This document shows, piece by piece, positions 25,201 to 38,200 of a DNA stretch of 64,000 nucleotides. The position numbers and the translations under genes are program-made. This DNA comes from Phoebastria nigripes. Lineage: Eukaryota; Chordata; Aves; Procellariiformes; Diomedeidae. Location of the stretch: positions 1,705,420-1,769,419 of the forward strand of contig JAYKAV010000467.1 of NCBI GenBank assembly GCA_035582835.1, given 5' to 3'. How positions within the stretch are numbered: position 1 is the stretch's first letter; every line of letters begins with the position of its first letter. A model generated the notes under the pieces. That model worked only from the letters and a program-made list of their open reading frames with translations. It ran no database searches and had not been told where the DNA came from.

Positions 25201-28053
25201 TGTTTGTGCTTCAGATCCTTTTCTCAGTAATTAAGAGTGGCAAGTTGGGCTAACCTGTTGTCTTTCTAAAATTTTTAGAACACGAAGTAGAGCTCTGTGA
25301 GGTTCAGGCTTTGGTGAGCAGATGTGCTTCTGTTTTGCTGGAGCAGAGACCCTATCTTTTCTTCAGTGTCTTTAGGTTAAGAAGTTACTATTTAGTCCAG
25401 AGATTAGACCATGTCTCATGAGGCAGCTAGGATGAAGCCATATTTTCTTCCCAGTTCTCTCATTCTGTGCAGGGCCAGTGAAGCAACAGGAGAAAATGGC
25501 TTGCAAGTGCATCGGTAGATTCTACCTAGCCTATTTCATTTGACAGAAAGGGAGGTGACACTCTTGTTCTGGCCAGCACCATCCTGGAGGGAGAAGATAA
25601 TGTAACTTAGAGAAGTGTATTCTAGCTCAGGAGTAGATGTTGCTGCAACCAAATGTGTGACAGCAGTTAGTTAAATACTTTGGTTTCACCTGTAAACCAT
25701 TAATGTCTTCACCTTCTACAGTAATTACTAAGATTGTCCCTCCCATCAAAAGCCAGCTTCCTTGGAACAAGACATGGAGTGAATTCTCAGTAGGAGTTTT
25801 GGCATAGCTTTGGCTTACATGTTGTAATTTCTGCCCTTGCACAGTGACTAAGTATGGTATCAGGTTTTCAGATAAAATCTGAGGTAACTACCACCACCTA
25901 ATTAAAAGACTTGAAAGGCTGCTCTTTGTAAAGATAATTTTTAGAAGTTACATTCCCTGAAGTAACAGCAATGAAATAAAAGGGTTTGAAGTAGAGAACT
26001 TTGATTATGACTTAGTCCTTGAGAAGTATGGTAGTTTAGGAGCAATGAGAAGGAAATTCTGTGTAAGTGTTGTTTGTATTTCATTGTTTCTAAGTTCTTT
26101 ATATTAAAACTTAGGAGACTTTTCTCCAACAAAGGTGGCCATTCTGAGGAAACAGGTACTCCCTGGGGACCACTTTCTTCCCTAAAGATCTCTGGAGAAG
26201 ATGACTTACGCAGGGTTGGGTTGGTTTCTACATCTCAATTTTGCAAAGCCAGTTTCTGTCATTTTGTCTGTTGGGAAGTTTCCAGGAGGCTGCTAAGAGG
26301 TTAGATGGCTGCTAATCTGTTTTGACCTTCACCCTCATCTTTTCAGAGAGACCACTCTTTCACAAAGGCAGTCTGGATCAAACTCCCTGGGACCTCAGTA
26401 CTGTTGTCTTTAGCTGACAGACCTTCCTGGTTTTTACATCCTATCCTTAACTTTTATGCATCAGGATACAAATTGTGTTGTCCCCCCCCAGCATTCTGTA
26501 AATAGAATTAGAGCCTGGAGGCTTTGTTACTAACTGTGAACATTACTGCTGTAGGCGGTGTTGTTGCTATGATGTTTAAACATCCTGCAAGTTTGGCATT
26601 TTACTAGTGTCTCAGGTTTTTTTTTTTTTCTGTAATAGTAGCTTTTCTTGGATAGTAAATATGATATTACCCACTTTTCTGGCATTTGTTAGGGTAGCTT
26701 TGAGTCACTAATAACTCTTAATTTTGCCCTATAGCAGTTCACTGCAATGTTTCAATGCATTTGGCAATCCTGTTTGTTTGTTTTATTTTATGTTTTGTCT
26801 CAGCAATACCACAGTTTTAACAACTGGCTTTTCTGTGTTGGTGCAAGGCAGGAATGTTTCCAATTTTTTCTGATCCATTAAAATGTCAATAAGAAGGGGT
26901 GATTCCTCAGAAGAGTCTGTTTTGAACAGATAACTGGCTAGCAGCTTATGAGCTATGTTTAGTTTAAGTATCTGAAGTTCCTTCTTTGTATGATGATTTC
27001 TGTTGTCTGATACACAATTGTAAGGACTGTACTGCTGGAGCATCCTAATATACTGCCATTGTACTTCTACGTTTTGTTTGAACCCTGTGATGACACTCCT
27101 TCAGTTGCTAGAGTTGCAGTTCTAATTAGCTGATGATGCTTCCTTGCAGACTATTGCATTTCATTATGATGCTATATTGTAGCCAGAAAATACAAGAAAG
27201 TTTGTAGTTTGAACTGGAACAGCTCACTGTGGGGGCTGGAAGATACCATAGTAAACTCCAGCATGTATTATAAGCAGGGTTCATGCCTCTTCTTGTAGGG
27301 GCTTGATATTTCAAGAAAACAGGTTTAATCCTTACTAGAGGTTTGCAAAACTGTTCTGAAAGAGAGTAACTAGCAATATCTACTCTGAACCATGTCATAA
27401 TGAAACACAGAGGTTGGAACTTAGCGTCTCTTACTTGAAATTGCATGGAGTACAGTTTTGTGTATTCAGGGTGCTTGTGGAAGTTTCAGACTGCTTCGTG
27501 AGTGTTTATGCTGTGGTGGCTTGTTAGCTAAAGTAGTGGTGAGAATAAAAAAGGTTCAGGGACTGATGTTTTCGTGTCAGGTCAGCAGCCTAACTGACAT
27601 GTAGATTCTGGGTTTTTTACAATTTGAAAGTGCAATGGGGAGAGAACAAGTGTTACTGGTGTGTGTGTTTTTACCTACTGTCTTTGTGTGGAAGCTGTTG
27701 CATTTTTAGTTTAGTTTTTTAGTTTAGTTTAGTCAGTTTTACTTTGAAATTTNCGTTTTAAACGAGTAAAAACCTATTAAAATAATTCCTAAGATGGGTT
27801 AAATATTTGCAGGTACACTTTACCTTGTGCTGTGGCCAGTGGGGGAACTCAATGCATACTTAAGTATGATTTAGGCTGTGGTTTCACATACATTTCTTGC
27901 AATGTCAGTATGAGCTGGAGTCACTCTCAGCTGCTTCTTTCTGTCTTTGCCCTACTCCTTTACTTGTGCCAGCAGAAGTGGGATTTTTGTTTTGTGTGTG
28001 GCCTGGTGTGGTGATGTGGGTCAGGGAACTTACCCAGTGAAAGATGGTGTGGG

Positions 28054-28114
28054 TTGTTTTTTTTGTTTGTTTGTTTGTTTTGTTTTGGGTTTTTTTTGGT
28101 TTGTTTGTTTTTTT
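28054..28114. repeat. (GTTT)n / T-rich simple repeat
   Basis: Runs of GTTT units mixed with GGTTTT and long T runs. Low complexity. Confidence 0.85.
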
Positions 28115-31100
28115 CCTCCTAGTTGGGTCCATTCCTTGATTCAGTTCAGGATGTAAGACCACAGAGAGGAGTTTTGGTGAAACTTGAGAGGACAGAGTAG
28201 GAGGCAAAAACGATTGTCAGTGGCTGGTGCAGTCTTCTGCAGCTTCTGCCGCTTCTGTAATGCTGAAAGTAAAACAGATGAGGTCATGCCTGTAGGTATG
28301 TTAGCCTGAGGTGCTATGGATTTCCCAATCCTCATCATAAGCCATTAATGGAATACTTTATTACCTTCTTTCTTCTAATCTGTGCTTATGCTAAGGCAGC
28401 AAATCTTTGTCCAAGGAGGAGCGGGGAGTCCCCTTTGTATCTGGCTTATCTAGTTTCTCTTAGCCAGCTCTTAAATTACATTAGGCCTAGCTGCTGAAGA
28501 AGTTTTTCAAAAACAAGATGGAAGGAGGAAGCAATAACCATCCCCTGCCACCCAAAGCTAAGGGGAGGAAGAAAAATACCTGACAGCAAAGTGTCCCTTT
28601 CCCCAGGTGGCTCTTTCAAGGATTTGGTTTATCTGATGTAGTTCTGCATGTAAAAAAGACCATGTAACAGCCTCAGTGGGCAAGCTTCTTCCTACTCCTG
28701 TCTTTGCTGTTTGAAAAAAAGGAATGTATGCTGCCCTGCTACCTGAAATATGTCGAGGTTGGCTGAGAAAATGGAAGGAGAGTTGTTCCCTCTGCAGCAT
28801 CTGTCATTCCTTAGGTCTTTGCTGTAGAGGTCATGAAATAGCCTGATGCTCAAAGCTTCATTGATACATGACAATGCAAGGTAGTAAGAGCTGCTTGAAA
28901 TTGCTTGATGTCTGTGCATTTAACAATCCATTGCAGTACAAACTGTAAAGGTAGGTAAGGGACAAGTTAAGGTCATTTGAATCTCCCTTTTTTAGGCCTT
29001 TTATGAATGAAATATGCGTTTGCAGAGATGACCAAGAACGAGATCTCTTGAAAGTGCAGAGCTCACAGGAGAAAACCACGTCTTAGTCTGCATAAATGAA
29101 ATGTAAGAGTTCAGTTTGTTCTTAAATAGAACTTGTGAAGAGTTGCCAACTTTAAAAAGCATGCAGTTTAGCACTGGAGTTTGTCTTTAAAAATAGTTGC
29201 AAGTCTAGTAATTTATATTTAACTGCAATAAAAATAAAGATGCTTATTGGTTATAAGAGCCACCTTAGCTTTTCTCTTGAAGTGGAAATTTTAACTGTAT
29301 GATCTTTATGCTGAATTGGCCTTTTTGCTTCCCTTCACTTCCATATTCATATGTTAGAGAAGTTTTTCCTCTCCAGATTTTTTCTTTCATACTATTAATG
29401 TTTAGAAGCTTTTTATGATCATACTTATCCACTTTACAAAGAATGAATGATTTGTTTAGAGTTTATAAATTTGTCATCTTTAGTTGATTTGGTAGAGGAG
29501 GTGTCCGTAGATGACTGAAAGATTTCTTCAGAGCTTGCATACACTGCCATTCCAGTACTTCCCCGTCACCTCTGCCCTTACCCACCTATACTCTACTGCA
29601 CGGTGTTTATTATCCTGTGTAAACTCATGTTACCTGTCAGTCCTAGCTCTGAAAAGTTTATTCTTAAATTATGACGCAAAAGGGAGTAGCAAAAAAAATG
29701 GGAAGGGGAAGAGTGAATGAGAACAAAGATGTGAACGTGTGGTTTCACAGGCTAAATAGGTACATAATTACACAGTGTTGCATAATTGTCAACTGAAGTG
29801 TTCAAAAATCATGATTAACTTCTTCTGAAATCNAAAGGCTTAAAAATAATAATAAAAGACTCTAGGAGATAATTTTGAAATTCCATAGTTATTTGCCTCT
29901 TGTAATGCTCTAGGGGTTTGCAGTTTTCAGACTGTCCTCTGCAGCTAAAAAGAGAGGCTTAAAAACAATCCAAAGGCCAAAATCAAGACACAAATAGAAC
30001 TTCACTGTTNTAAATGAGAGAAGCCCAATGGCAAGTAGAAAACTCTGAGAAATTTAAGAACGGGGTTATTCTAGGAAGACTTTTGAAGATAGCAGCAGCT
30101 GCCTGTGCTAGTATCAATATGTTCAGCTTTTTCAAATGGTAAGCTAGTAGTGAAACACAAACCTGGTGATACTAAATGCTGCTAGGATTGTAACAGCCTG
30201 TAGACAGTCATTTTCCTGTTTTCAAATCCCCAAGAGGAGCCAGAAACAGCACATGATGTGGTTGACTTCTGTGCTGATGACCTTTTTTTCTTTTGAGGAC
30301 TACTGAGATAATTGCAATGTTGATATGGTAAAAACCACCCAAAGGACATTGTTCTCAATGAGAGCGCTACCTGGAATCGCCCTGAGGAAGTGTTATAAAC
30401 ATGGCAGAAAGTTAAATCTAAATTTAAGATGTCTATCCACTTCTACATCTGAATGTAATTGTTAATGTCAATTTTGTAACACTCTGTGGTGTCTAAAAAG
30501 GAGATATACTAAATGTTTCTCCACTTGTGTTCTATCAGCAAAGGTGATTTAGGGGCATTACTGGAACAGAAGAAACAGGGGAGGCTCATGGGGACCTATT
30601 TTTAATAGTTTGTGCAAGTACCACAAATGAAAACCTAAAACTAGGAAAGTGGAAGCTCAATAACTGAAATCCCTTTAACACTGCTGTCAGTTACCCAGTG
30701 GAACATTTTAGTCAGCTTGTGGAATTGGCATTGTTAGGAGTATTTCAGGAAGATTAATGTCTTTATAAATCTGTGAGTCGTACACTGCAATGATAGAATA
30801 ATCAGATACAGCAACAGATCCTTTCCAACTCAATTGTCTATTAAATGTAAAAGAAATACAGAGCTCGCATATTTAAAGCAGAGACCAAATTTGTAAACGT
30901 CAAGAAATCTAAAAGTTATGGCCCCCACACAGCAAGTCTTAAGTCATCCCCCTGAGTTTTTTGTGTTGCTGTATATGCTGATAAAATCTTGCCTTAAAAT
31001 ATGTGTGTTGTGGTAGTTATAGTAGCTATGGGGAACTTTTATTCAAATAAGCACCCTGGTGCTTTGAAGGCATTGAACTGATTCATTCCATGCATTTAGA

Positions 31101-31845
31101 TACTGGTGTCAGTTATGCATTCAGATAAAATGCTTTTACATGTTGTAGTTAAATCTTCAATTTGTCCAGCTTGCCACCACAATGCAATCTGTGCAAGATT
31201 TATAAAACTTAACGTAAAAGGAGTTGTAGAAATGTTAGGTATTTGTTGTTATTTGAAATCCTTCATGCTATCAGTTAAAATGCTATGTGTCACATGTGTT
31301 GCAGTCTTCTAACCATTGTAAAGCTTCAGGTCTGGAGAGTCTGGACAACTGGAGCTTCTACACCTCCTAGCAGTGGTGGTTACAGAAGACGGGAAAAGGG
31401 ACTTTTGTTGAAACCATGCTTTAGACTGCATAGGTGGCATGGAGGGAGTGTGAGGGAAGAGACATCCTTTCTTTTCTCCCACCCTACCTGCTCATTCAAT
31501 TTAGGAGTACAGGTTGATACTATGATCTCTCTTTCAAATTAAAATGTAGTGTGAAAAAAATTATGGTTCAGAAGTCAAAGCTTTTGTTTTGCTTTAACTC
31601 TTCCTGAGCAATGTCCTGTTTTAAGGAATGCTAGATGAGATGGCTATCTTCCCGTTTTGTTTTCTTTTTTAAGTGGGGAACTTTAAAAATCAGAACTTGT
31701 TTTTATGATTAAAAGCATGAACATCCATTTTAGGAAATCTAATTTGTCATTTAAAAAAAAAAGGTAATGCTAAACTTATGAGTCCTTGCCAACACTGTAC
31801 TTGCCCCTCTTCAGGAAGTATGTAGATGTTTGTGTGTTGTTTTGG

Positions 31846-31863
31846 TTTTTTTTTTTTTTTTTT
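31846..31863. repeat. Poly-T tract (18 T)
   Basis: Uninterrupted T run with no polyadenylation signal complement close by and no recognisable element beside it. Confidence 0.8.
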
Positions 31864-33590
31864 CCTTCAGACTTGGGTCATCTGATGTGGCTACAGGAAT
31901 ATGATTACTTGTGTTGTAAATGGTAGTGGGGATCTGGAAACAGCTGATCAAACCTAAATGTTTGTAAAATGCTTTCCTGCTTTTTGTAAACAATTTTCCA
32001 TGACAGAGTTGGACATTGCCAGCAACCTACTTGCTAGCTGAATTAAAAATTATCTCTAATTTTACTATGACGTTTCTCAGATTATTTGATTCAGGTTTGC
32101 AATATCTGTAATGCTGTGGTACTGAGATGATGCTGATAGTCAAAATCAAAGAATTTTATAGAAATATTTCTTAGAGTGATCACTATTTTAAAATGAGTGC
32201 CTCTTGCTGGGTGAGGCAGTGTGTAGTGGATAGATGTTCACCTAAAAGGGCAAAAACTCTGTTCTAGAAANGTATTTTTGTATGGCATGTGCTCAGAAAA
32301 CCAGAGCTAAACTTGATGGTGTAGAATAGGGATCTGTGGTGAGAGAACATTACAAAATGGCAGACTGAGTATGCTTTATTTGGGAATTTGTTGCATGCTG
32401 TTGGTGACACTTGCACTTGACAGTGTTAAACTAGTTAAACACTTGTCTTTAACTTCACTCTTAAAAATGTCTTTTGAAAAAGAGGTTCNGGGATAGCGAA
32501 GCTTTCTTTGATGCTTGTCGTTATTCTTGGTATCAGTTGCAAAACAACTGGTATGTGTTTGGAGGAGGAGAGTTTGAGCAGCAAAGTTCCATGGCTGTAA
32601 CGGAGCTGCAATCCAGGTGCAGAACTCTAAAAATGGGTTGTCATCTTCAGAGAGTCACAAAGCAGTATGGGTGGGGTGTTGGGAAGGAATTTACTACACT
32701 GCGCTGTCTCCACAGCTTTAGAATAGGAACCATGCGGTCTCAAAAGTAGCAGGGCTATGTGAATGAAATGTGGAAACTAAGGTTACATGACCTTCAGAAA
32801 GCTTCCTTCATTTTCTTCAGATTTGTAGAGATTACTGGAAATCATTTGCATAGCAGATGTAGCAGGCTGTTACCACAGCTATTCTTAGCCTCCTCCCCAC
32901 CTCTGGTTTTAGATCTGCTTTTTCCGAGTCCTTTCTTTACTCAGACGGCCAGCTCAGTGTGACAAGGGCCGCATCTTCCTGTGTTCACCCTGGGCCCCGA
33001 ACCCGGCCCCAGTGCGGTACCAATGGCTGTTTGCCCATTCCTCTGCTCGTATGGATCAATCTGTGTGACCAGTGGCACTTTCAGGTTTCACGTATAAGTA
33101 TCATATATAAAAATCCGATTGAAATCAGAGCTGCTGTAAGTACAGTCTCTGTGTGTGACTGTCAACAATGGGACTTCAGTAGAAGCAGAGGAAATTAAGG
33201 TGATCTTCTGGCTGTGAATGTTAGTGCCCAATTTGCATCTGCTTTGCAGTACTTGGGGTGAGTTCCTCTTTCTGACACGCAGTTTTGAGGAGTAAACGTG
33301 ACAGTAACTCCCTGGTTGCTGCAGCCTCTCCACTCGTTTTCCAGTGTTTCTGACAGAGAGTTGCTGGCCGTCAAGAAGCGCCGCAGCCATAAACCCGATT
33401 TCGGGGTGCGGGTGAATAAGGGGTTAAAGGTGGAAGGGGCCGAGGCATTATGCAAGCTGTTAAGTAAAAAGGAAGTGCATTACAAAATGCTGAGCTCAGT
33501 AGTCTGGCTCCCGGCCAAGCCTTTGCTTTCTTCACTACAGCTGAGGGCTTTCTAAGCTTCCCACCAGTGGGTTTGTCTGAACTGTTGAGG

Positions 33591-33870
33591 AATGCTGCTG
33601 CTGCCGCCAGCTGACGTCAGGGCGGGCGGTTCAGCTGAGGGCCAGGAGGGCGGGCGGCGGCAGCGGCAGGGGACGTGGGCCGCCTCTGCCCGCCGCGCCT
33701 TCAAACGCTCTCTTCTCCCTGAAATGCCCTCTTCATCTCTCCAAAATGCCCGCTTCTCCCTGTGCCCACTGCCGCGCCGGGGTCCTGCGGCCTCCCCGCT
33801 GCTTCTATCCCCTTCTTCGTCTTGCTCCGTCAGACTAGGGCCTACAGTATAAAGGCAAAGTTGCCGTTTA
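33591..33870. promoter_or_regulatory. Isolated intronic CpG-rich block with GC boxes, CRE and TATA-like motif
   Basis: I count roughly twenty CpG dinucleotides here, against very few per kilobase in most of the surrounding intron. On the + strand it shows a perfect CRE TGACGTCA (33612-33619), two GC boxes GGGCGGG (33620-33626 and 33648-33654) and TATAAAGG (33848-33855). A donor-like GTGAGT follows at 33884-33889. These are ingredients of an alternative promoter/first exon or an enhancer within the ZSWIM6 intron. Orientation is uncertain because CRE and GC boxes work both ways. The 132-codon minus-strand frame over it (33552-33950) looks like GC-biased chance sequence. Promoter function is inference only. 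Confidence 0.45.
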
Positions 33871-34540
33871 ACTGAAAAAATAAGTGAGTCCCCCTCCACG
33901 GCACAAGTTCTGCTTTTGTATTTCGTTTTCAGTGCTGCAGATGAGCCCACGAAGAGGGCGCAAAAAAATCGCCTTTAGCTTTCAAGGTTTCAGGGTTGGA
34001 GGATTTTGGGAGGCAGCGTGTCTTCCACCATCGGGACTCCTTCCCCTGCCCATCCCGTCGTGTAACAGAAGCACCGTAGCAGTAAGGACGCCACGGTGCC
34101 ACCACAGCCCCTTTTTGCTTAAATTGGGGGAAAACTTCTGTAGAAGAGTATTTTGAGGGTGGCAAGGTGTTAAGCTTTCAGTTAAAAATTAATAAAATTA
34201 GCCTGGTTTTGGATTTGATTGCTTTCTGGTGATGTTCTCTTAAGCTCTATAATCAGATTCAGTGTGGATCTCTGGTTCTGGATTATTATGAAACAAATAC
34301 AAAAAACAATCGTGTCTGGAAAATATGCAGCCTGTGGAAGAGTGACAGAAAGCATGTTTCAGTATCAGCCTTACTGGCGATATAGGTAAATGGAGCATTA
34401 CTTAAGTGTTTCTTTTTTTAAAAGATTTTGGGGGAACTGTTGATTGCAGAGGCTTCTGGGCTGCCTGGATACTTGCTAAGCAGGTCCAGGCAGCTTCTTT
34501 GAAGCTGCTCCTTTGGCTTTTTTAATTCTTCTTTTTTTCT

Positions 34541-34555
34541 GGGGGGGGGGGGGGG
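34541..34555. repeat. Poly-G tract (15 G)
   Basis: Uninterrupted G run after a T-rich stretch. It is a potential sequencing-length error site. Confidence 0.9.
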
Positions 34556-35127
34556 CTACCTTTCCTCCTACAACCAGTCTTGTTGCTTCTAGTCTTCACT
34601 AGTAAATCTGCAGAACTTCTGGGGCAGTATTTCTCATCACAGGTCTCTGGTCAGTGTGCACTTGTCACCAAGTCTTGTATAAAACAGGCTAATCCTGTTG
34701 TAAATTAGAGATACAGGTTGCAGGACTCCATTCGGAGTTTAAATATAAATACATGATGGAACCAATTTACTAATAGTTCTATGAAGGAGAGGGGAGATGG
34801 AAAAAACCAAAACCTCAAGAGAAGACCATTTCTCTTTACTCTCCCACTTCCTATCCTGTGAATGATATTGCAGAAGTAGGTGGCATCAGTATAGTTACCT
34901 ATTCTTAATAATAAAGAAGACAAATGAGAGAAGAGTCAGCAGACAGGAGATAACAAATTTTGAAACTGTTAAAAAGAAAAACTTGTTTGTGCAAGGCAGG
35001 TCTAGTTTTTGAAATTCATTGTCAGATGGTATTGGGGCCAAGTCTTAAGCGGAGCCAAAAAAGACCAGATGTACTAGTATGGAAAACACCTTCTAAAGTT
35101 TGAGACATAGCCTAGTCAGTGGTTGGG

Positions 35128-35225
35128 GCTTTAGGAGTCAGAAGTGAAGTTCTTCTGTACTACTGAGGTGCTACATGACTCTGGGTGAATCACTCTGCTT
35201 GTGTGTGTTGCTTTCTCCACTGTCC
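35128..35225 (+). repeat. MIR-type SINE relic (plus orientation)
   Basis: The order GGAGTCAGAAGTGAAG, then CTACTGAGGTGCTACATGAC, TCTGGGTGAATCACTCTGCT and CTTTCTCCACTGTCC follows the MIR core and its downstream part (the 'tgtgaccttgggcaagtcactt...cctcagtttcc' region) with many substitutions. Divergence is high, so this is a by-eye call. Confidence 0.5.
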
Positions 35226-38200
35226 TTTTCCTGTCTTGTCTGTTGGAGATTATTATTAAATTTCATGACTGCTGCTGGACAGTGCATACCGCAGCAGTGC
35301 CTCAAGTTCTGTCTGGGGCATCTGGGCAGTAGCAATACAGTAGTATGACTACGAGGAAGCCTCTGGGTTGCCTCTGTGAATCAGACTAGTTTTATACCTC
35401 TCATTCCAGCAAGCACAATATGGGATTTCCTCTTGAGCTATAAAATGACTAAGTCTAGTTAAATGCAGCATAGACCATATGAAACAGGAGTGTGGAGCTT
35501 TCAAGCTTCCTAAATATTGCTGTGTATTGAATAGAAATTGCGTATACTGGGTTTCAGCTATGAGAGACTCATTGAAGTTCTGCATTTCCGCAAAGAATAG
35601 GCACCACGTAAAGCTTAACATATTGCTTGCTTCTGAAATTCACTGTCAGAAGTTTAATTTGATGTGTGGAGACAGATTAAACTTCAAGGTTGTGGGTTTT
35701 ACCAAAATGTCTACGTAAGCGTGCGTTTATGTATTTATTTTCTTTTTTGATTAAATCTATGAATTAACATGGCAGAAGTGATCTTGGTTGTATAGTTGGT
35801 TTTTATTGGTGTTATGGTAGATAGTGTTCCTCATATTTGCTGTTTCACTTCCCTTTTTCGGAGCCAGGTTTTTCAAGGTGCAGTGATCCTTGCTCTTGTA
35901 CCTCAAAGTCCCTCATCATTGTGACTCATAATGAAAGAAACCTAGAAGCAGTTCGGGGGGAGAGAGAGAGGCTATTCCCCTGTAAACTGAAGGGAAACAT
36001 ACCTAGTAATGTATCGACTAAGAAATCCTGTGCAGCACAGCATTTACTGTAATTTTGAAAAGAAGTATAGAGCAGTGCTGCAGTACCGGTACCCAAATGG
36101 CACGTTGTTTCCCCTTTGTGCTGATATACTAGCTAATGGTCCTGTCTTGTACGGCTCTTGTCCATCTGTACTGATGCAGTATTAGCAATTCAGTACAGTG
36201 TCAATGTAAGCGTGCAGGAACAAAACACCAAAATGCTTCTAAAAAAGCTAAATCAATGTAATAGCGACGCCTTTGCAATTGTAGGTGTTGTGTCCCTCTG
36301 TTGATGGGGAGAGAGTAATAGCCAGAGAGATCAAACTCCTAACAAATGCCATGTGTGTACTAGCTGCTTTCCCTGGGTGATCCTCCTTTCCCTGACAGAG
36401 TATTAAGTGCCATGTTGTTTTTTTTCCCCTGTATCAGCTATTTGGGTAAAGGGGTACTTGGGCTAAATTTGAATCCTTGTCTTGAGTTTTAATAACTAAA
36501 GAAATTTGATACGCAGCATGTCCCTGCCTCACCTCTTTTCTAGAGGCATTAACTAAAAGACAACTTCACATACAGCTTCTACAGAAACTACTTTAGCAAG
36601 GGCTGTGATTAAGACACCACTTTTTCTTCCCCTCCTTTCCCCCACTAGGTCTATCTTTGGGGACTGACCATCTGGTGAACTCCTGCAGCCAGAAAGCTGA
36701 GAGCAGAGCACTCTCACAGCTGGTGGATAAATTAGGAATAATAAATTAGGCAGCTATTTGATTAGGTAAGAAAATAACACTCAACAGAACTAGTTTCCTG
36801 AGTATTAGTAGTAGCCAAAAATAATTTGTTTTTAAGTGCAGCAAAAGGCATTTCTAGTGATTCTGAGTAGAACTCTTGGCAGAAAGTGAATGTGAAAGTT
36901 TACCAAGTGTCTCTTCCCCCCTTTTTTAATGTGCCATGGCACAAAAATGGCTTTGTTTTGCAGCTGTTTCTTAATTTTCATGGGGTGGGGATGGAAATGC
37001 CCCTCTAGCTTTAAAAAGGCAGAGTTTTTTTGTTGGTGGTTTGTTGGTTTTTTGCTCTCTCTCCCCTCTGGTTTGAATCAGGGGAATGAAAATCCCTCTT
37101 GCTTGACGCTTGCTTTGATGGGGTTTGGACACGGTAGGGGTGACAAATAAACAGCCTTTCTGTCCCATCCCGTTTGCTGCATATCACTTCCTTTTCCATC
37201 TCTCCTTCCTCAGACACTTGGCAGCTTTCGCTTCAAGTCTGTCTGCTCAGCATCCCATATTGTCCCTACACCAGGATGTGAGCCGTACTGACAGCGTAAT
37301 TGGTGCCCTTTGCCAGGAGATCCTGGGGGGCTGCAGGAGTCTCAGCTGAGGAGCAGTGAGGAGGAACTGAATGTTAATGTCTCTGGGAACCCCACACCAA
37401 ATGCAGTGCGTGGCTCAGAGCTCTTCTGCACAGTGTAGACTTGACTGCGGGTGGCTGGCTTGACCGTCGTAACAGTTATTTAAATTTTTCTCTTAATGCT
37501 TCGAATAACAGTAAAATAACTATATCCACAGGGGACTGTAGCTAAATGAGTGAATGGAGCCTTTTCTTAAACTTTTGTTAAAATGTCTTTTCAGTCCCCG
37601 TAGAAAGTTTTTTGTTAACCTTGAACTCTTGTGTCTTTTTTATTTGAACCTTGATTTGAATCTTGGTATCTTTTTTTATTTAAATTTTGATTTGACTGTA
37701 TTCCACTCTTTTATCTTACTCTGTAAAATATAAACTGCATTTTATTAACTTTAGGATATAAATGGCACAGCTCATTGTGCTGAGCGTATCTTTTGTTTGC
37801 ATACCGAAAACAAGACACCAGTTGGCATGGTTTGGTTGTGGCTGGCCTGTGCTAGTAGGAGGCCCAGAGTTAGGAAAAGCTGGATGCTGCTCAGTTAGAA
37901 TTTAGTTAGAGATTTTGCGACCTCTTTGTTGTTAACTGCTTCTCATGGCTCAAGTATGGATGATTATTTTCCATGAAACATGGTATAACCTTGTTCTAGC
38001 CTTGAAACTATTACAGAACTCTTTTGTACTAGCTGACAAGTTCTTGTAACACAGGGTGGTACTTATGTCACAGAGATACTGTAGTAGTACATTGAGATAC
38101 AGCATCATCTGCATTTCTCCAGTGCTTTGAGATTTGTTGTATCTGTAGACTGGAAGAGTACAGGCTTGGTTTTGGCCGTCTTCATGAAATTTTGGAAACT

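Larger units (their letters stand above)
21060..33585. other. Intronic sequence, no gene seen
   Basis: It contains only low-complexity tracts, a 13-bp minisatellite (22183-22221), a C-rich stretch (about 23949-23980), a T18 run (31846-31863) and a (GTTT) array at about 28054-28114. Ambiguous bases occur at 22007, 22942, 25019, 27753, 29833, 30010, 32271 and 32489. CpG density rises from about 32.94 kb toward the island at 33.6 kb. Confidence 0.55.

Noticed and set aside
30810..30845. Possible degenerate CR1 3' tail (GATCCTTTCCAACTCAATTG...)
   Set aside because: Too diverged and too short to separate from chance by eye.
33552..33950. 132-codon minus-strand open frame
   Set aside because: It coincides with the CpG-rich block. 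Arg/Ala/Pro/Gly-rich composition is what GC-biased non-coding DNA gives, with no domain recognised.
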